From: Parietaria judaica
Taxonomy: Eukaryota > Streptophyta > Magnoliopsida > Rosales > Urticaceae
Reading direction: 5' to 3'
DNA length: 64,000 nt
Assembly (NCBI GenBank): GCA_954871525.1
Contig: OX940863.1
Location: 24,874,001-24,938,000, forward strand
Shown piece by piece: positions 34,113-45,492 of this stretch. Made by a program: the position numbers and the translations under genes. Positions within the stretch are counted from its first letter, which is position 1; every line of letters starts with the position of its first letter. Under the pieces are notes generated by a model. It saw nothing but the letters and a program-made list of their open reading frames with translations. It was not told where the DNA came from and did no database searches.

Positions 34113-35425
34113 TGTTACGGGTATTTTACGCAGTTGATTTATTATTAATTAACAAAAGAATAATTATCAAATTAATTGTTCTTTTACTAATTAATTCATT
34201 ATTAATTAGTTAAAGAATAATTATCAAAATTTATTGTTCTTTTATTAATTAATTTATAATCAATTTTACCCAAAGTATTCACCGGAAGACCGTTTTTGAA
34301 AAATAAAGGGTCCAGATGATCCCAGAAATATCGAAATACCCAAAATCGATATAAAATTTGTGAAAAACGGGCTCGGGAAACACCCGGGACCTCCGGACCA
34401 CGCCGGGAGGCACCCGGGTGGGCCCCACCGATCAAAATGACACGTGGCAGCGCCCCAGCAGCCCTCCCAAAGGGCAAATACTGTTCCGCCACGTGTTGGC
34501 CTCTGATTGGACGAAATCTGATGCTGACGCATGCCAAGACAAAATAGCTGACGTCATCGGATTGGAGGAGAAGCACCTCACGCGCGCCGCCCACGTTTTC
34601 CGCGCGTGAGGGCGCGTGGCTGGTCCGATGGCCGTGATTTTTGCGGCGTTGGATCGGCCACGTCCGGGGGAGTCAGAAAAATATATAATTTTACCCCGGG
34701 GGCCTCCCAGAGTAATAGTTATTCACATTTGAATCCCCGGGTTCTCTTATAAATAGAAGCTCGGTTTCAGTTAAACGGTAACTCATTCTCTCTCAACGGA
34801 ACTCGACCAAAACTCTCTCGAGCATCCTCTAAACATCTTCCCCTCGAATATTACACTAATGTTGAGCGTCGGAGGTGAATTCGGGGGCCCCGCCCCCGGT
34901 TCTCCCTGATCTCGGGTTTTTGTTTTGTTCATGTTTCGAGACAGAAAACAAACACTTTTGAGCCGAAGTTCTGGAGAAGATTTTGACACGATCTAAGACC
35001 CTCCTTGCCAAGGTTCTAGGTCCGTGAGGTGCTCGTTCTATCCAGTATCCCTGTATCTCCGACGGATATACAGATTACGCGGATAGCCCGAGGACCCGGA
35101 TCTGTCCCCGTGAAGCCGGTTGAGGGTCTAATCTGTCAAGGTCCACTGGAGAGTCAGTACTATGACCCCCCCTATTTGGTGGTCAGGAATCCGTTTTTGG
35201 TATCCCGAACCTGTAATCCGGGCCAGGCCAAGTCCTGGCCCTATTAGCGACAGGTAGTGGAGTTTGCCACGGGTTCTTGGTCATCGATTCAGAGGAGGGC
35301 CCGTCTGACTTAAAAGTCCGGAGCCCAAGCCCACAGTCCACAAAAGTCAACGAGACGACCTTGGGCCCGGCCCAACACGAGCAATTGGGCCGCTTTTATG
35401 TTTGAGGCATTTTTCTGCATCAACA
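34113..35425 (+). mobile_element. Solo LTR, 1313 bp, inserted in the Copia gag
   Basis: Begins TGTTACGGG and ends CATCAACA, with TGTT/AACA terminal inverted repeats. GCGGA is duplicated at 34108-34112 and 35426-35430. Copia gag homology stops at the left TSD and resumes in the same frame at the right TSD. A TATAAATAG box lies at 34748-34756, so the LTR reads on the plus strand. There is no internal domain or second LTR, as expected after LTR-LTR recombination. The family is not assigned; the length suits Ty3/gypsy. Confidence 0.88.
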
Positions 35426-36081
35426 GCGGAGATCAGAACGATGAGATTCCTGGAGAAGTTGAACCCAGCCTTCACACAGAGGAGGGCAATACTTCTATCG
35501 GCTAAGGAAATTCCATTGTTGGATGAGACACTTGCAGCGATGGTCGAGGAAGATACCATAATGCGAGTACATGCCGAGGCCAAAGATGCTCCGGGTACGA
35601 GGTCTGTACTGACTGTTGGAGTGAGCGACAGTAGAGACCATAAAGAAACTCGGCAGTGTTACAACTGTGGTGTGACTGGCCACCTAAGGGCGGCATGTCC
35701 AAAGGCACCGAAGGAGAGGGAGTACGTCAATCGAGGACAGTCTTGGATGCGAATTGGTCAGGTACTTGGAACTGGAACTTGGTGTAACGGGCTGTGGTAC
35801 ATGGACCAAGAAGGTATGGATGCGGCGTTGGCGTCCATGGTGGAGAAGGAAGACACGAAGATGTCCGACGCAAGTGCGGTTGGCGAGTTGATGTTGCATC
35901 ACCAACGCATGGGACACCCATCTTTTGGAACATTGAAGATGTTATATCCTTTATAGTATGAAAATTATGATAAACAGAAACTTGTATGTGATTCGTGTGA
36001 ATTTTGAAAACATACCCGGAGCTCTTATGTTAGCTCAGGCAGAAGAAGCCTTCACCCTTTTGATTTGTTTCATTCAGATGT

Positions 36082-36700
36082 ATGGGACCATGTCCCACGA
36101 CATCAATACATGGATATCATTATTTTGTGACGTTTATTGATTGCCATACTCGTGTTACTTGGTTATATCTGATGAAAAACAAGAGTGAAGTGCTTACATG
36201 TTTCAAAGCATTTCACAAAAGGGTTCAGACTCGTTACGGTGTAGTGTTGAAGGTTCTACTATCTCGGTACCATTTTGTGGTCAAGACACTGAGGTCAGAT
36301 AATGGGATAGAGTACATCAATAGTGCCTTTAGAGAATATCTATCTCTATATGGGATCGACCATCAGACTACGTGCCCATATACCTCTAAACAGAATGGAG
36401 TTGCAGAACGGAAGAATCGACACCTTCTCGAAATAGCTCAGTGTATGATAATAAAGAAGAATGTTCCAAAGTACTTATGGGGGGAAGCTGTTATGACAGC
36501 GTCGTACCTAGTGAACAAGATGTCGGCGACGGTGTTAGATGGAAGAACACCGATGGAGATGTTGGGACTAGGTACCGAATGACTTGTTCCAAACAAAGTT
36601 TTTGGATGTGTGTGCTTTGTCAAGGACAACAGGCCAACAGTCGGGAAGTTGGATCATAGAGCCGTGAAGTGTATCTTCATAGGATACTCTCCTACTCAGA
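36082..36700 (+). pseudogene. Copia integrase core remnant
   Basis: Contains the DDE integrase signature: an Asp in FVTFIDCHTR, an Asp in LRSDNGIEY and a Glu in NGVAERKNRHLLE, with spacing usual for Copia. TGA at 36580-36582 interrupts it, and the same frame continues with FGCVCFVKD and the KCIFIGYS motif of the Copia integrase-RT linker. Confidence 0.85.
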
Positions 36701-37079
36701 AAGGGTATGTATGTTGGAGCCCTGTTGAGAAGCGACAGTTTGTGAGCATGGATGTGACCTTCCGTGAGCAGGAGTCCTACTACGACATGCCTGTTTCTTC
36801 TCATTTAGGAGACTTGCATGATACGCGAGAGGGGGAGAATGGTGGTAGTAGCTTTAATTCTAGACCATCTACGGTGACTGTGGTGAGACGTCCAGTTTTG
36901 TATGATTCGAGCTCGGAGTTAGAGACTGCGGTGACAGAGGTCAAGCTCAGGGAGAGAGCTCAGGGTCAGAGACGACAGAGAATATTGATGGGGACAAAGA
37001 TCAAGCTCATGGGGAGCTGAGTGCTCCGATAGAGAGGAATGCGAAGAGAAGTGGGGATCCGACTTAGGGGGAGCTGAAG

Positions 37080-38818
37080 GTGTATACGAGGAGGAGGCGA
37101 CATGATCAGACAATGCCCGAGCCATCTACACCAGTGGAGACCACTTTGTGGAGGAGTTCGCGAAGTAATGCGGGACGTCCTCCTAATAAATACGGCTACG
37201 ACATTGGAGATTATGTCTCGCATGAGGATTTTGAGGATAAAGCTCGGGCAATTTTCATGTCATTGGATGCGGTCACTATTCCCAAGACATGGCAGCAAGC
37301 GATGGCAGATCTGAAGTGGAAAGTTGCGATGAAGGAGGAACTCGGTGCCTTGGAAAAGAACCAGACGTGGGATCTTGTCTCGATACCAGCGCGGAAGAAG
37401 GCTGAGGGATGTAGATGGGTATTCACAGTCAATCAGAACCCAGAAGGGCGCACTGAGCGATACAAGACACGGTTAGTTGCGAAGGGGTATAGTCAGACGT
37501 ACGACATCGACTATGATGAGACATTCGCACCGGTGACGAAGATGAGTACAGTGAGGACTCTTGTGTCGGTGGCAGACAATCGTGGATGGAAGTTGCACCA
37601 ACTTCATGTGAAGAATGTGTTTCTTCACGGAGACTTGATGGAAGAAGTGTACATGGAGATACCGCCGGGATTTGAGACTGAGCAGACGACGGGGAAGGTG
37701 GTCAGGCTGAAGAAGTCGTTGTATGGTTTGAAGCAATCTCCGAGAGCCTGGTTTGATCGATTCAGAAAGTCTGTGATAGACATCGGATACGAGCAGATCA
37801 ACGCTGACCACACGGTCTTCCATCAGCGGCGAGCAGATCGGACCACTATACTGGCAGTGTATGTGGACGATATAATCATCACGGGTGATGATGAAGGCGA
37901 AATCACTCGGCTGAAGGAGAGACTCGGAAAGCAGTTCGAAGTGAAGGATCTAGGGGGATTGAAATACTTCTTAGGGATTGAGGTAGCTCGAGGAGCAAAT
38001 GGAATAGTCCTAAACCAAAGGAAGTATGCCCTAAATCTCCTTACAAAAACCGGTATGCTAGGATGCAAGCCCGCGGTGTCTCCGATTAATCAGAAGATCA
38101 CCAAGTTGAGTGCGAGTCGGGGAAGCCAGTTTATCTTGAGAGATACCAGAGGTTGGTGGGCCGGTTGATATACTTGTGTCATAATCGTCCGGATATTACA
38201 TTTGTTGTGAGCGTGGTGAGCCGCTACATGCATGATCCGAGAGATGGACATATGACTGCAGTAAATCGGATTCTCCGATACCTGAAGATAGCTCCGGGAA
38301 AAGGGTTGCTCTTCGAGAAGAACAACCATCTTGAGGTGGAGGGCTATTGTGAGGCAGATTTGGGTAGTTGTGTTGACGATAGGAAGTCTACATCCGGGTA
38401 CTGTATGTTTGTCGGCAGTTACCTGGTGTCTTGGAAGAGCAAGAAGTAGTCAATCGTAGCAAGGTCTACAATGGAGGCGGAATACCGAACGATCGCCTCC
38501 AGTGTCGCGGAGTTGTTGTGGTTGAAGATGCTACTGAAGGAGCTGAAGATGGACCAAGGCACCCAAATGAAGCTATGGTGCGACAATCAAGCGGCGATTA
38601 GTATTGCCAACAACCCGGTGCAGCACGATCACAGAACCAAGCACATTGAGATTGACCTGTTCTTCGTCAGACATCACTTCGACAGCGGAGAACTAAATCT
38701 GAGCCACATTGGTACACGAGAGCGAATAGCAGATTGTCTCACCAAGGGATTGAGCCCTATTGACCAGCCCAGATTGTGTAACAATATGTGCTTGATTGAT
38801 ATTTTTTGCCCATCTTGA
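37080..38818 (+). pseudogene. Copia reverse transcriptase and RNase H remnant
   Basis: RT homology starts near WQQAMADLKWKVAMKEEL. Motif A reads LHQLHVKNVFLHG, with His (CAT, about 37602-37604) where the family has the catalytic Asp; motif C LAVYVDDIIITGDD is intact. The frame shifts near 38130 and continues GRLIYLCHNRPDITF. A TAG at 38447-38449 lies before the RNase H motif MEAEYRTIASSVAELLWL, and the frame ends LSHIGTRERIADCLTKG. It cannot encode a working polymerase. Confidence 0.85.
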
Positions 38819-38962
38819 GGGGGAGTGTTGTAAATAAGTGTAATTAGTTTATCATAGCTTTAGGTTGTATAAAGCACCTTTACCAATGAATGAGATTCAT
38901 AAGTTGAAAACCCTAAAAACTAACAGTAACTCGGCCATTGATTCACACTATGTATTTCTATA

Positions 38963-39316
38963 GGGAAACTTCAATTTGTATGCCCCAATAGGTATGTTTG
39001 AACGAAATTATTCTTGATTTTAATAAATTTCAAAATTATGCCCCAAAAGTGTTTGAGTTAAAGACCAAAAGTGTCCAAAAAATTTTAAACAATTTTTTCT
39101 GTATAATTTTCTAAACTAAAACTGTGTAACCGTAAGAACAAAAGTGTTTAAATTAAAGACTAAAAGTGTTTAAAATCGAAAACTGTCTAACTGGAAGAGC
39201 AAAAGTGTTTGACTTAAAGACTAAAAGTGTTGTTGGAGCATAATTTTGATATTTATTAAAATCGGGAATAATTTCGTTCAAACATACTTATTAGGGCATA
39301 CAAATTGAAGTTTCCC
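38963..39316. mobile_element. MULE-type MITE, 354 bp, 8-bp TSD
   Basis: Inverted ends of about 80 bp start GGGAAACTTCAATTTGTATG. TTTCTATA is duplicated at 38955-38962 and 39317-39324. The outer 17 bp match the terminus of the large MULE at 19158. The interior repeats a GTGTTTGA.TTAAAGAC-like unit and has no coding capacity. It sits within the presumed 3' LTR of the Copia element, so it inserted later. Confidence 0.9.
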
Positions 39317-39324
39317 TTTCTATA

Positions 39325-41612
39325 TGTATAAAGAATCTAAGAAGATAAAAACGCGTTTCTCTATCATTGTCTTCCTCTTGAATTGACTGGTAAGCTTTTT
39401 TTTTTCACAAAATTCATGCACGATAATCCGAGGAAGAATATATCATATAATGGTCGGATTTATGTGATTTGATGATCTTGTTGGTCGCTATGAGATGTGA
39501 CGTTTAATAGAAATTTCTTACATTGCATGAGTTTATCTTTCGCTAAAAACACGCATGGTGTCTTTCATAACACCTTCCTACTATATATATATTTTTTGTT
39601 TATTTGTAATTACACTATTTGACCCGCCTCAAAATCGACATATGAATTTTGCGGGGAAATTCACGCAAGAAAATATGCCATATGCTTTGGTGAACGAAGG
39701 TGATGAAGACAAAAAATTAACGGAAGTACCGTATTAGGCCCTTTAAGTACCGATAAAGAATTTTTTTTATTTTTTTTTTACAGAAGCATTATAATGAAAA
39801 TTAAAGCGGCACTCAAAAGAAAAGTTTATGCCACTACAAAATTAAAATAATGGATAGTGATACCACCAATTTTGTTAGTTTGTTAATAAATATCATTTGA
39901 CACGTCTCAAAATTTAAAAAATAATTTTACGTAAAAAATTAATTTGTGAAGAAAACCACGGATAAATATAGCGGAAGAAACTCACTAAGAGCGGAAGGCT
40001 TAACAAACCCTAAAACGCCAATTAAGCATATATCTACTTGTCTTTTCGCTTCCACACATAACCCTCAAAATTTTAAAAATATCTACTGCACCACAAAATT
40101 CAAAACGGGCCATGTTAAAGAATTACGTTCACAAACTTCAACAGTTTTTTATTTTATTTTTAAAATTTAATATATGTACAATGTATTTGAAAGTCTATAA
40201 CTAAATCATATTATACAAAATTTGCAACAAAAAGCTGTGCATTGCATGCGGACACTCATTATTAAATGAGTTTGCTGAGAAATTCATCACCTTAAATAGT
40301 GCACATTGTTGAGGAATATTAAGAAAATACGATGTTGCTATGCGACTGACTTTATTTTATTTTAATAAGAGATGGAGGTTCGAAATGTGAGGTTCGAAAT
40401 GTGGACTTAACTTTTTTTTTTTGAAAGATGGACTTAACTTAAATAATAGTAAATTGTGTTGTAAAAATGCTTGTTTTTAAATAATAGTATATTGAACTTT
40501 TTAGTACTACATTTAATCATTGTTTTTAAGTAAAAAAAAAAAAAAAATCTCTACATACAAAATACACTACAAGAAACACTACTTTCAGCGGCGTGCTTTT
40601 GGCCTACTAAATTTTGCCGTTGTTATTCGGTTGCGGAAAGAACTTTTTTCCGGTCCAAAAACGAACAGAGCCGCTAAAGATGTTTTGGTTACACACTTTA
40701 CGTGCTGTGGAAAAAATAAAATGAACCACTAAAAGATTCGAACGACATCGCTTAAAAAGTTAACGACGTGGAGGAAACGACCTTCAACGGCCCATTTTAA
40801 AATACGCAACTAAATATTTATACTTTCAGCAGCCAATATCTTTAAAAACAAAATATAGCATATGCTTTTGGTGAAAGAAGGTTGTGAAGGTAACAATACT
40901 TTGACCACAAAGTCTAGTATTTTTTCATGCTCTATAAAAATTGTTTAGATTTCATAAAGGGAGTACTATTTCTCTTAGATATGTTAATAATTTATATTTA
41001 TTTCTTAAAATAATTGATGCTATTGAATATTTTTTTGGAACAAGAAGATAAGAAAATAAAGACAGCATTAAATATAAAATTATATATATTTTTATAATAT
41101 TTAAAAAAAACCAACGAATATTATTTGCAAGAAAGTCAAACACGAGTTATATTACGAATTTACGATAGCAACTCTCGACAAACTGAATTTCATTGACTGG
41201 AAGTGCTCCAACTTAAGCGGTGACATGGAAACGTGTGGTCCTAAGTTCTAATCATTATATAATCATCATGGATATTTTGCGGCAAAAGTATCACAAATTG
41301 TACGCAACATATTTTAAGTTTCATTTTGCCGTTGCATAAGTTCAAAATTTATTTTTGATGTTTCAAAATTTATTTTTATCGTGGAAGAGTCTTAAAAAAA
41401 AACCAAAAAATGATCTTGCAGGAAGTTCTGAATTTCTTATGGCAGTGACAAAACAAAACAAAAAACTTTCTCGTAATCTTTGCCGCAAATATCCTAAAAT
41501 ATTGATTATATAATTCACTATTTCCTCTTAATCTTAATGACTGAATATTATAGTTTTTTTACCATTTACTCGTCTCATTCTCTGTGTCATATTCAGATGG
41601 AAGCTGAGAGAC
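39325..41612. other. Intergenic DNA with a CACTA-like terminus
   Basis: No gene is recognised. CACTACAAGAAA at 40565-40576, followed by TTTCAGCGGCGTGCTTTTGG, is the form of plant CACTA (En/Spm-like) ends, and GCCGCTAAAG-type words occur near 40671 and (degenerate) 39800. No opposite terminus was located, so this is probably a fragment. The last ~200 bp would contain the promoter of the CNL starting at 41613. Confidence 0.4.
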
Positions 41613-44600
41613 ATGGCTGAGTGCACGATCTCCTTTCTGCTCAACAAGCTCGTGGGCCTTGTCGGGCCCGAGGCGGGGCGGCTCCGTGGCGGCTGGGAGG
41701 AGATCGGGTGGCTGAAGTGCGAGTTGGAGCGGATTCTGGCCTTCCTGAAGGACGCCGAGGCGGCGGAGGAGAGCGACGAGGAGGTGCGCACGTGGCTGAA
41801 GCAGGTCCGGGACGTGGCGCACGATGCCGAAGACGTGGTGGATGAGTTCGTGCTGCTGGGTGCGCACGACCACGGGCCAGGGCTGTACGGCTGCATCAAC
41901 AAGCTCTGCCACTGCGTCAGGAACGTCAAGGCGAGCTACCGCGTCGCGTCCGAGCTGAGGAGCGTCAACTACCGTATCAGGCGCGTTTTCGGAGCCCAGA
42001 AACGGCTCGCCAAGAAGCTGGATAGGGCTCGGAAGGTGCCAGATTCAGGTAGTGGTAGTTAATAGTCTAATACTGAGTTTTCAAGATTAGCAAGTATATA
42101 ACGGTTTATAAATAAATAAATCAATAAATATAAATAAATAAATAGATTTTTATTAATTGAAAATTTTGATACGAGAACTGAGAAGGGAATCCTCCATATC
42201 AAAATTAAAAACTAATTTTCCTGATTGCTTATTGATTTCCTTCAAGTTTCAGTTTGGGTTTCATAACTGTTCTTATCTTTTAGGTCCTCTGTTTTTGTTT
42301 TTCTAGTTTAATGGAGGGTCTATTTTTCAACTTTGAACTAAGCTTCAGGGGCGAACCAACACAAGAACCAAACGGTATTGTAGTCCCGTTAATCTTGGGT
42401 CTACCCCCTCTTGAGTGTGTTAATCTTGGGTCTACCCCCTGTTGCAGTCAAATTAGCTGATCGGTTATTTAGCGAGGGGATTTTAGACTTTTCACATAGT
42501 TTGTGTTGTAACCCTAGGATTTGCACATTTAAGGCTTGTAGTCATTATTGTGTATTGATGGGTTGTAACCGACAAACTCTGTTTCGAATTATAATAAATC
42601 TAAATTTACAAGCCTCAAGTGGACGTAACTTCAACATTGGGAGTGAGCCACAATAACTCCTGGCGTCAATTTTCGATTCTTTTTCCTACCATTTACGTTT
42701 TCAATATAGGGATTTAGGTCAAAATCCTAACAGCCCCTTCTTTGCTTAAATGGATAAACCTTGATTATAAGGTTTCAGAGGCAGCCTTTTAAACATGTAA
42801 AGAATATTGTTCTTCATTTAGTTCTGATTTCAAGATTACAAATGTTAAAATAGGGAATAATCATCCTGATCAAACATTATTTAGGTGCCTAAATGCTTAT
42901 TGATCTCTTAAAATTAGAATTTTAAATTATTTGTAAAGGATTAACATTGATCAGAAGGGTGTATGGACCCTTTGAAACAAGCATAAAATAAATCTATAAT
43001 TCAGAGAATATTATCACCTTTTTGTTGCTGTACCATTGGCCTCTCTCTTTTATGAAAACTCTATGATGATGTGTAGCGAAATCAAAACTTAGTAGTTCGA
43101 GTGTTTTACAGGTACAGAGTGGCACAATAGACGCGACGATGCGGTTCTCTTGGAAAATACCGACCTTATCGGTGTAGACAGGCTCAAGAGCCAAGTGGTC
43201 GAGTTTCTGCTTGGCGGCGCTTCCGACCGGAGAGTAGCAGCCATTGGTGGAATGGGCGGGATTGGCAAAACGGCAATGGCGAAGAAGGTTTTCGACGATG
43301 CAAAGGTGAAGAAACACTTCAAAACGCGGGTCTGGATAACTGTCTCTCAGTCCTCGAGCCAAGTGCAGCTCCTCAAGAACTTGATTCATAGCCTTGCCGC
43401 TGTGATCAGGAGATCGGTGCTGGTCGACACGAATGCTGACGATATGAAGAAGCTAATCAAGAGCTTGTTGAAGAATCGGCGGTACCTGATTGTCCTCGAT
43501 GATGTTTGGCACTCGCACGAGTGGGAATCAATCAACCTCGCTCTCCCGAACGATTGTGTCGGAAGCCGAGTTGTAATCACCACACGACGAGCCGATGTGG
43601 CCTCCTCTGCCACTGCCTCTGGCAAACTTTATGGCTTGAATCCCTTGTCAGAGGAAGAGTCGTGGGAGCTTTTCTGCCGGAAGACCTTCCGGGGGAAGCC
43701 GTGCCCGCCTTACCTCTTCGAGATATGCGAGTCAATCCTGAAGAAATGCGAGGGCTTGCCTCTCGCCATCTCTGCATTAAGCTGCGTACTAGCGATGAAA
43801 AAGAAGCGGAGGATCGACGAGTGGGATCTGATCCGACGGAGTCTCAGTTCAGAGCTTCACGGAAACGACAGGCTTGAAGATCTAAAGAGAGTGCTCTTCC
43901 TCGGATTCAATGACCTGCCGTGCCATCTCAAGTGCTGTTTCCTTTACCTGAGTGTCTTCCCAGGCGGCTCGATCAAGCGCATGAGCGTTGTTCGCCTGTG
44001 GATTTCAGAAGGGTTCGTGGCAGCGAGAGATGGAAGGACGCTCGAGGAAGTCGCGCACGACTACCTCAACGAGCTCTTCAACCGAAGCTTGATCCAAGTG
44101 GCGGCGGCGAAGCCCGATGGGAGAGTCAAGGCATACCGCATTCACGGCCTCCTACGAGAGATCATCGTCTCGAAATCAAGAGATCAAAGCTTAGCAGCGT
44201 TGGTCAAACCAGAGAGCAATCAATGGCCGGAGAGATCTCGGCGCCTGTCACTGCACAATGCTGCGCCGCCTGCACAGAAAAACCGTTGGGCATACCGGCT
44301 CCACTCATTTTTCATGTTCGGCGTTGCAGATAACACGTTGTTACGAGCGCATTTCCCGACCGGTTTCAAGTTCCTCAGGGTGCTGAAAGTGGAAAACACC
44401 CCGCTGAAGATCTTCCCCATGGAAATCGTGGATCTTTTCTATTTGAAACAGCTAAGCTTGAGAAAAACCAAGGTGAGAACAATTCCCAAAAGTATAGGCA
44501 GACTTAAGAATCTAGAAATTCTGGACCTCAAGCACACTTTTGTTTCGGAATTACCTCTCGACATCTTGAAGCTCCAGAAACTTCGCCATCTCATCGTGTA

Positions 44601-45492
44601 TCGCTTCGAACCCAACAAGTCTTATGCACAATTCGACTCGAAATTCGGGTTCAAAGCCATTCCAGGGCTCGGAAAGCTACAAGCCCTGCAGCACCTCTGC
44701 TTCGTCGAAGCAAGCCAAGTCTGTGACTCGCCGACGAGCGAGCTGATGAGCCTGACCGAGCTCAGGAGACTAGGCATTATTAGATTGCGAAGTCAAGATG
44801 GGCAAGCCCTGTGTGCATCCATTGAGAAGTTAACGAATCTTCGGGTTCTCTCGATCAAATCGGCGCGTGAAAATGAGACCATCAACCTCCAAAGTCTCTT
44901 GGCCCCGCCACGGTTCATCGAGTGTCTCTACTTAACAGGGAGGTTGGAGAATATGCCTCACTGGGTTCCGTCACTGACAGGTATCGTCAAGCTCTTTCTG
45001 AAATGGAGTCGGCTTAGAGACGATCCCCTTGTGCACCTCGGTGATCTGCCAAATCTTGCCCACCTCGAGCTACTACAGGCCTACGACGGAGAGAGATTGC
45101 ACTTCGGGACCGGGAAATTCCCGAAGCTCCGACTGTTAGGTCTCGATAAGTTTGACGAGCTCACAGCAGTGGAGTTCAGGAAAGGCTCTGTGCCCCACCT
45201 CGAAAGGCTGATAATCCAGCGGTGTGGTCTCCTTCGGAGGGTGCCTTCAGGCGTCGAGCACCTCACCGAGCTTAAGGTGGTCGATTTTTTCGACATGCCT
45301 GGCGAGCTGATCGGGAAAGTAAAAGGAGAGGACTATTGGAGATTTTCAGGCGTTCCAGAAGTTTATTTTAGTTTCTGGAGAGACGGCGGCTGGGATGTTC
45401 GTTCACTCAGAAGCTTTCGGGAGCGTGAGATGAGGCCGGCGACCGGCGTGGTGACAAGGCGGCACCCGCGGCGGACCCTTTGTAAAGTATAG
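41613..45492 (+). CDS. CC-NB-LRR (RPM1-like) resistance protein, two exons, MHD motif changed to IHG
   Basis: Exon 1 41613-42048 encodes MAECTISFL through the coiled coil (AEDVVDEF near 73-80). A GT at 42049 and a TTTTACAG acceptor at 43104-43111 give a 1063-bp intron. Exon 2 43112-45492 resumes in phase, TEWHNRRDDAVLLE aligning with WQDCRDDALLLD of clade B. The product is 938 residues. NB-ARC: P-loop GGMGGIGKT near 191-199, IVLDDVW, GSRVVITTR, GLPLAI. At the MHD site it reads Ile-His-Gly (GGC at 44146-44148, residue about 491) where both clade B relatives have Ile-His-Asp. That Asp normally helps hold ADP in the resting state, and other substitutions at it cause autoactivity in several NLRs; the effect of Gly here is inferred. 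Exon 1 is markedly GC-rich. It is a diverged clade B relative; expression is untested. Confidence 0.87.
42049..43111 (+). other. Intron of the two-exon CNL
   Basis: 1063 bp, GT...AG, AT-rich, falling between the coiled coil and NB-ARC. The paralogues have no intron here. 42340-42450 contains two copies of TTAATCTTGGGTCTACCCCC, suggesting an old repeat insertion. Confidence 0.7.

Larger units (their letters stand above)
33545..38950 (+). mobile_element. Ty1/Copia retrotransposon, decayed, with nested insertion
   Basis: Domain order gag, zinc knuckle, GAG-pre-integrase, integrase, reverse transcriptase, RNase H is the Copia order. Gag starts at 33545, is interrupted by the solo LTR at 34113-35425, and resumes with a CYNCGVTGHLRAAC knuckle near 35656. 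Most of the protease region is missing between the knuckle and LMLHHQRMGHPS. Integrase (36082-36700) keeps FVTFID, LRSDNG and GVAERKNRHLLE but has TGA at 36580-36582. RT (37080-38168) keeps YVDD but has His for the first catalytic Asp. A frameshift near 38130 and TAG at 38447-38449 break RNase H, and GAGGGGGAG at 38817-38825 is a polypurine tract. A 3' LTR probably starts TGTTGTAAA at 38826 and is cut by a MITE. No matching 5' LTR is visible. Confidence 0.88.

Noticed and set aside
43150..45492. Separate NB-LRR gene without coiled coil starting at 43150
   Set aside because: That codon is TTG; a good acceptor upstream joins it in phase to the coiled-coil exon at 41613-42048.
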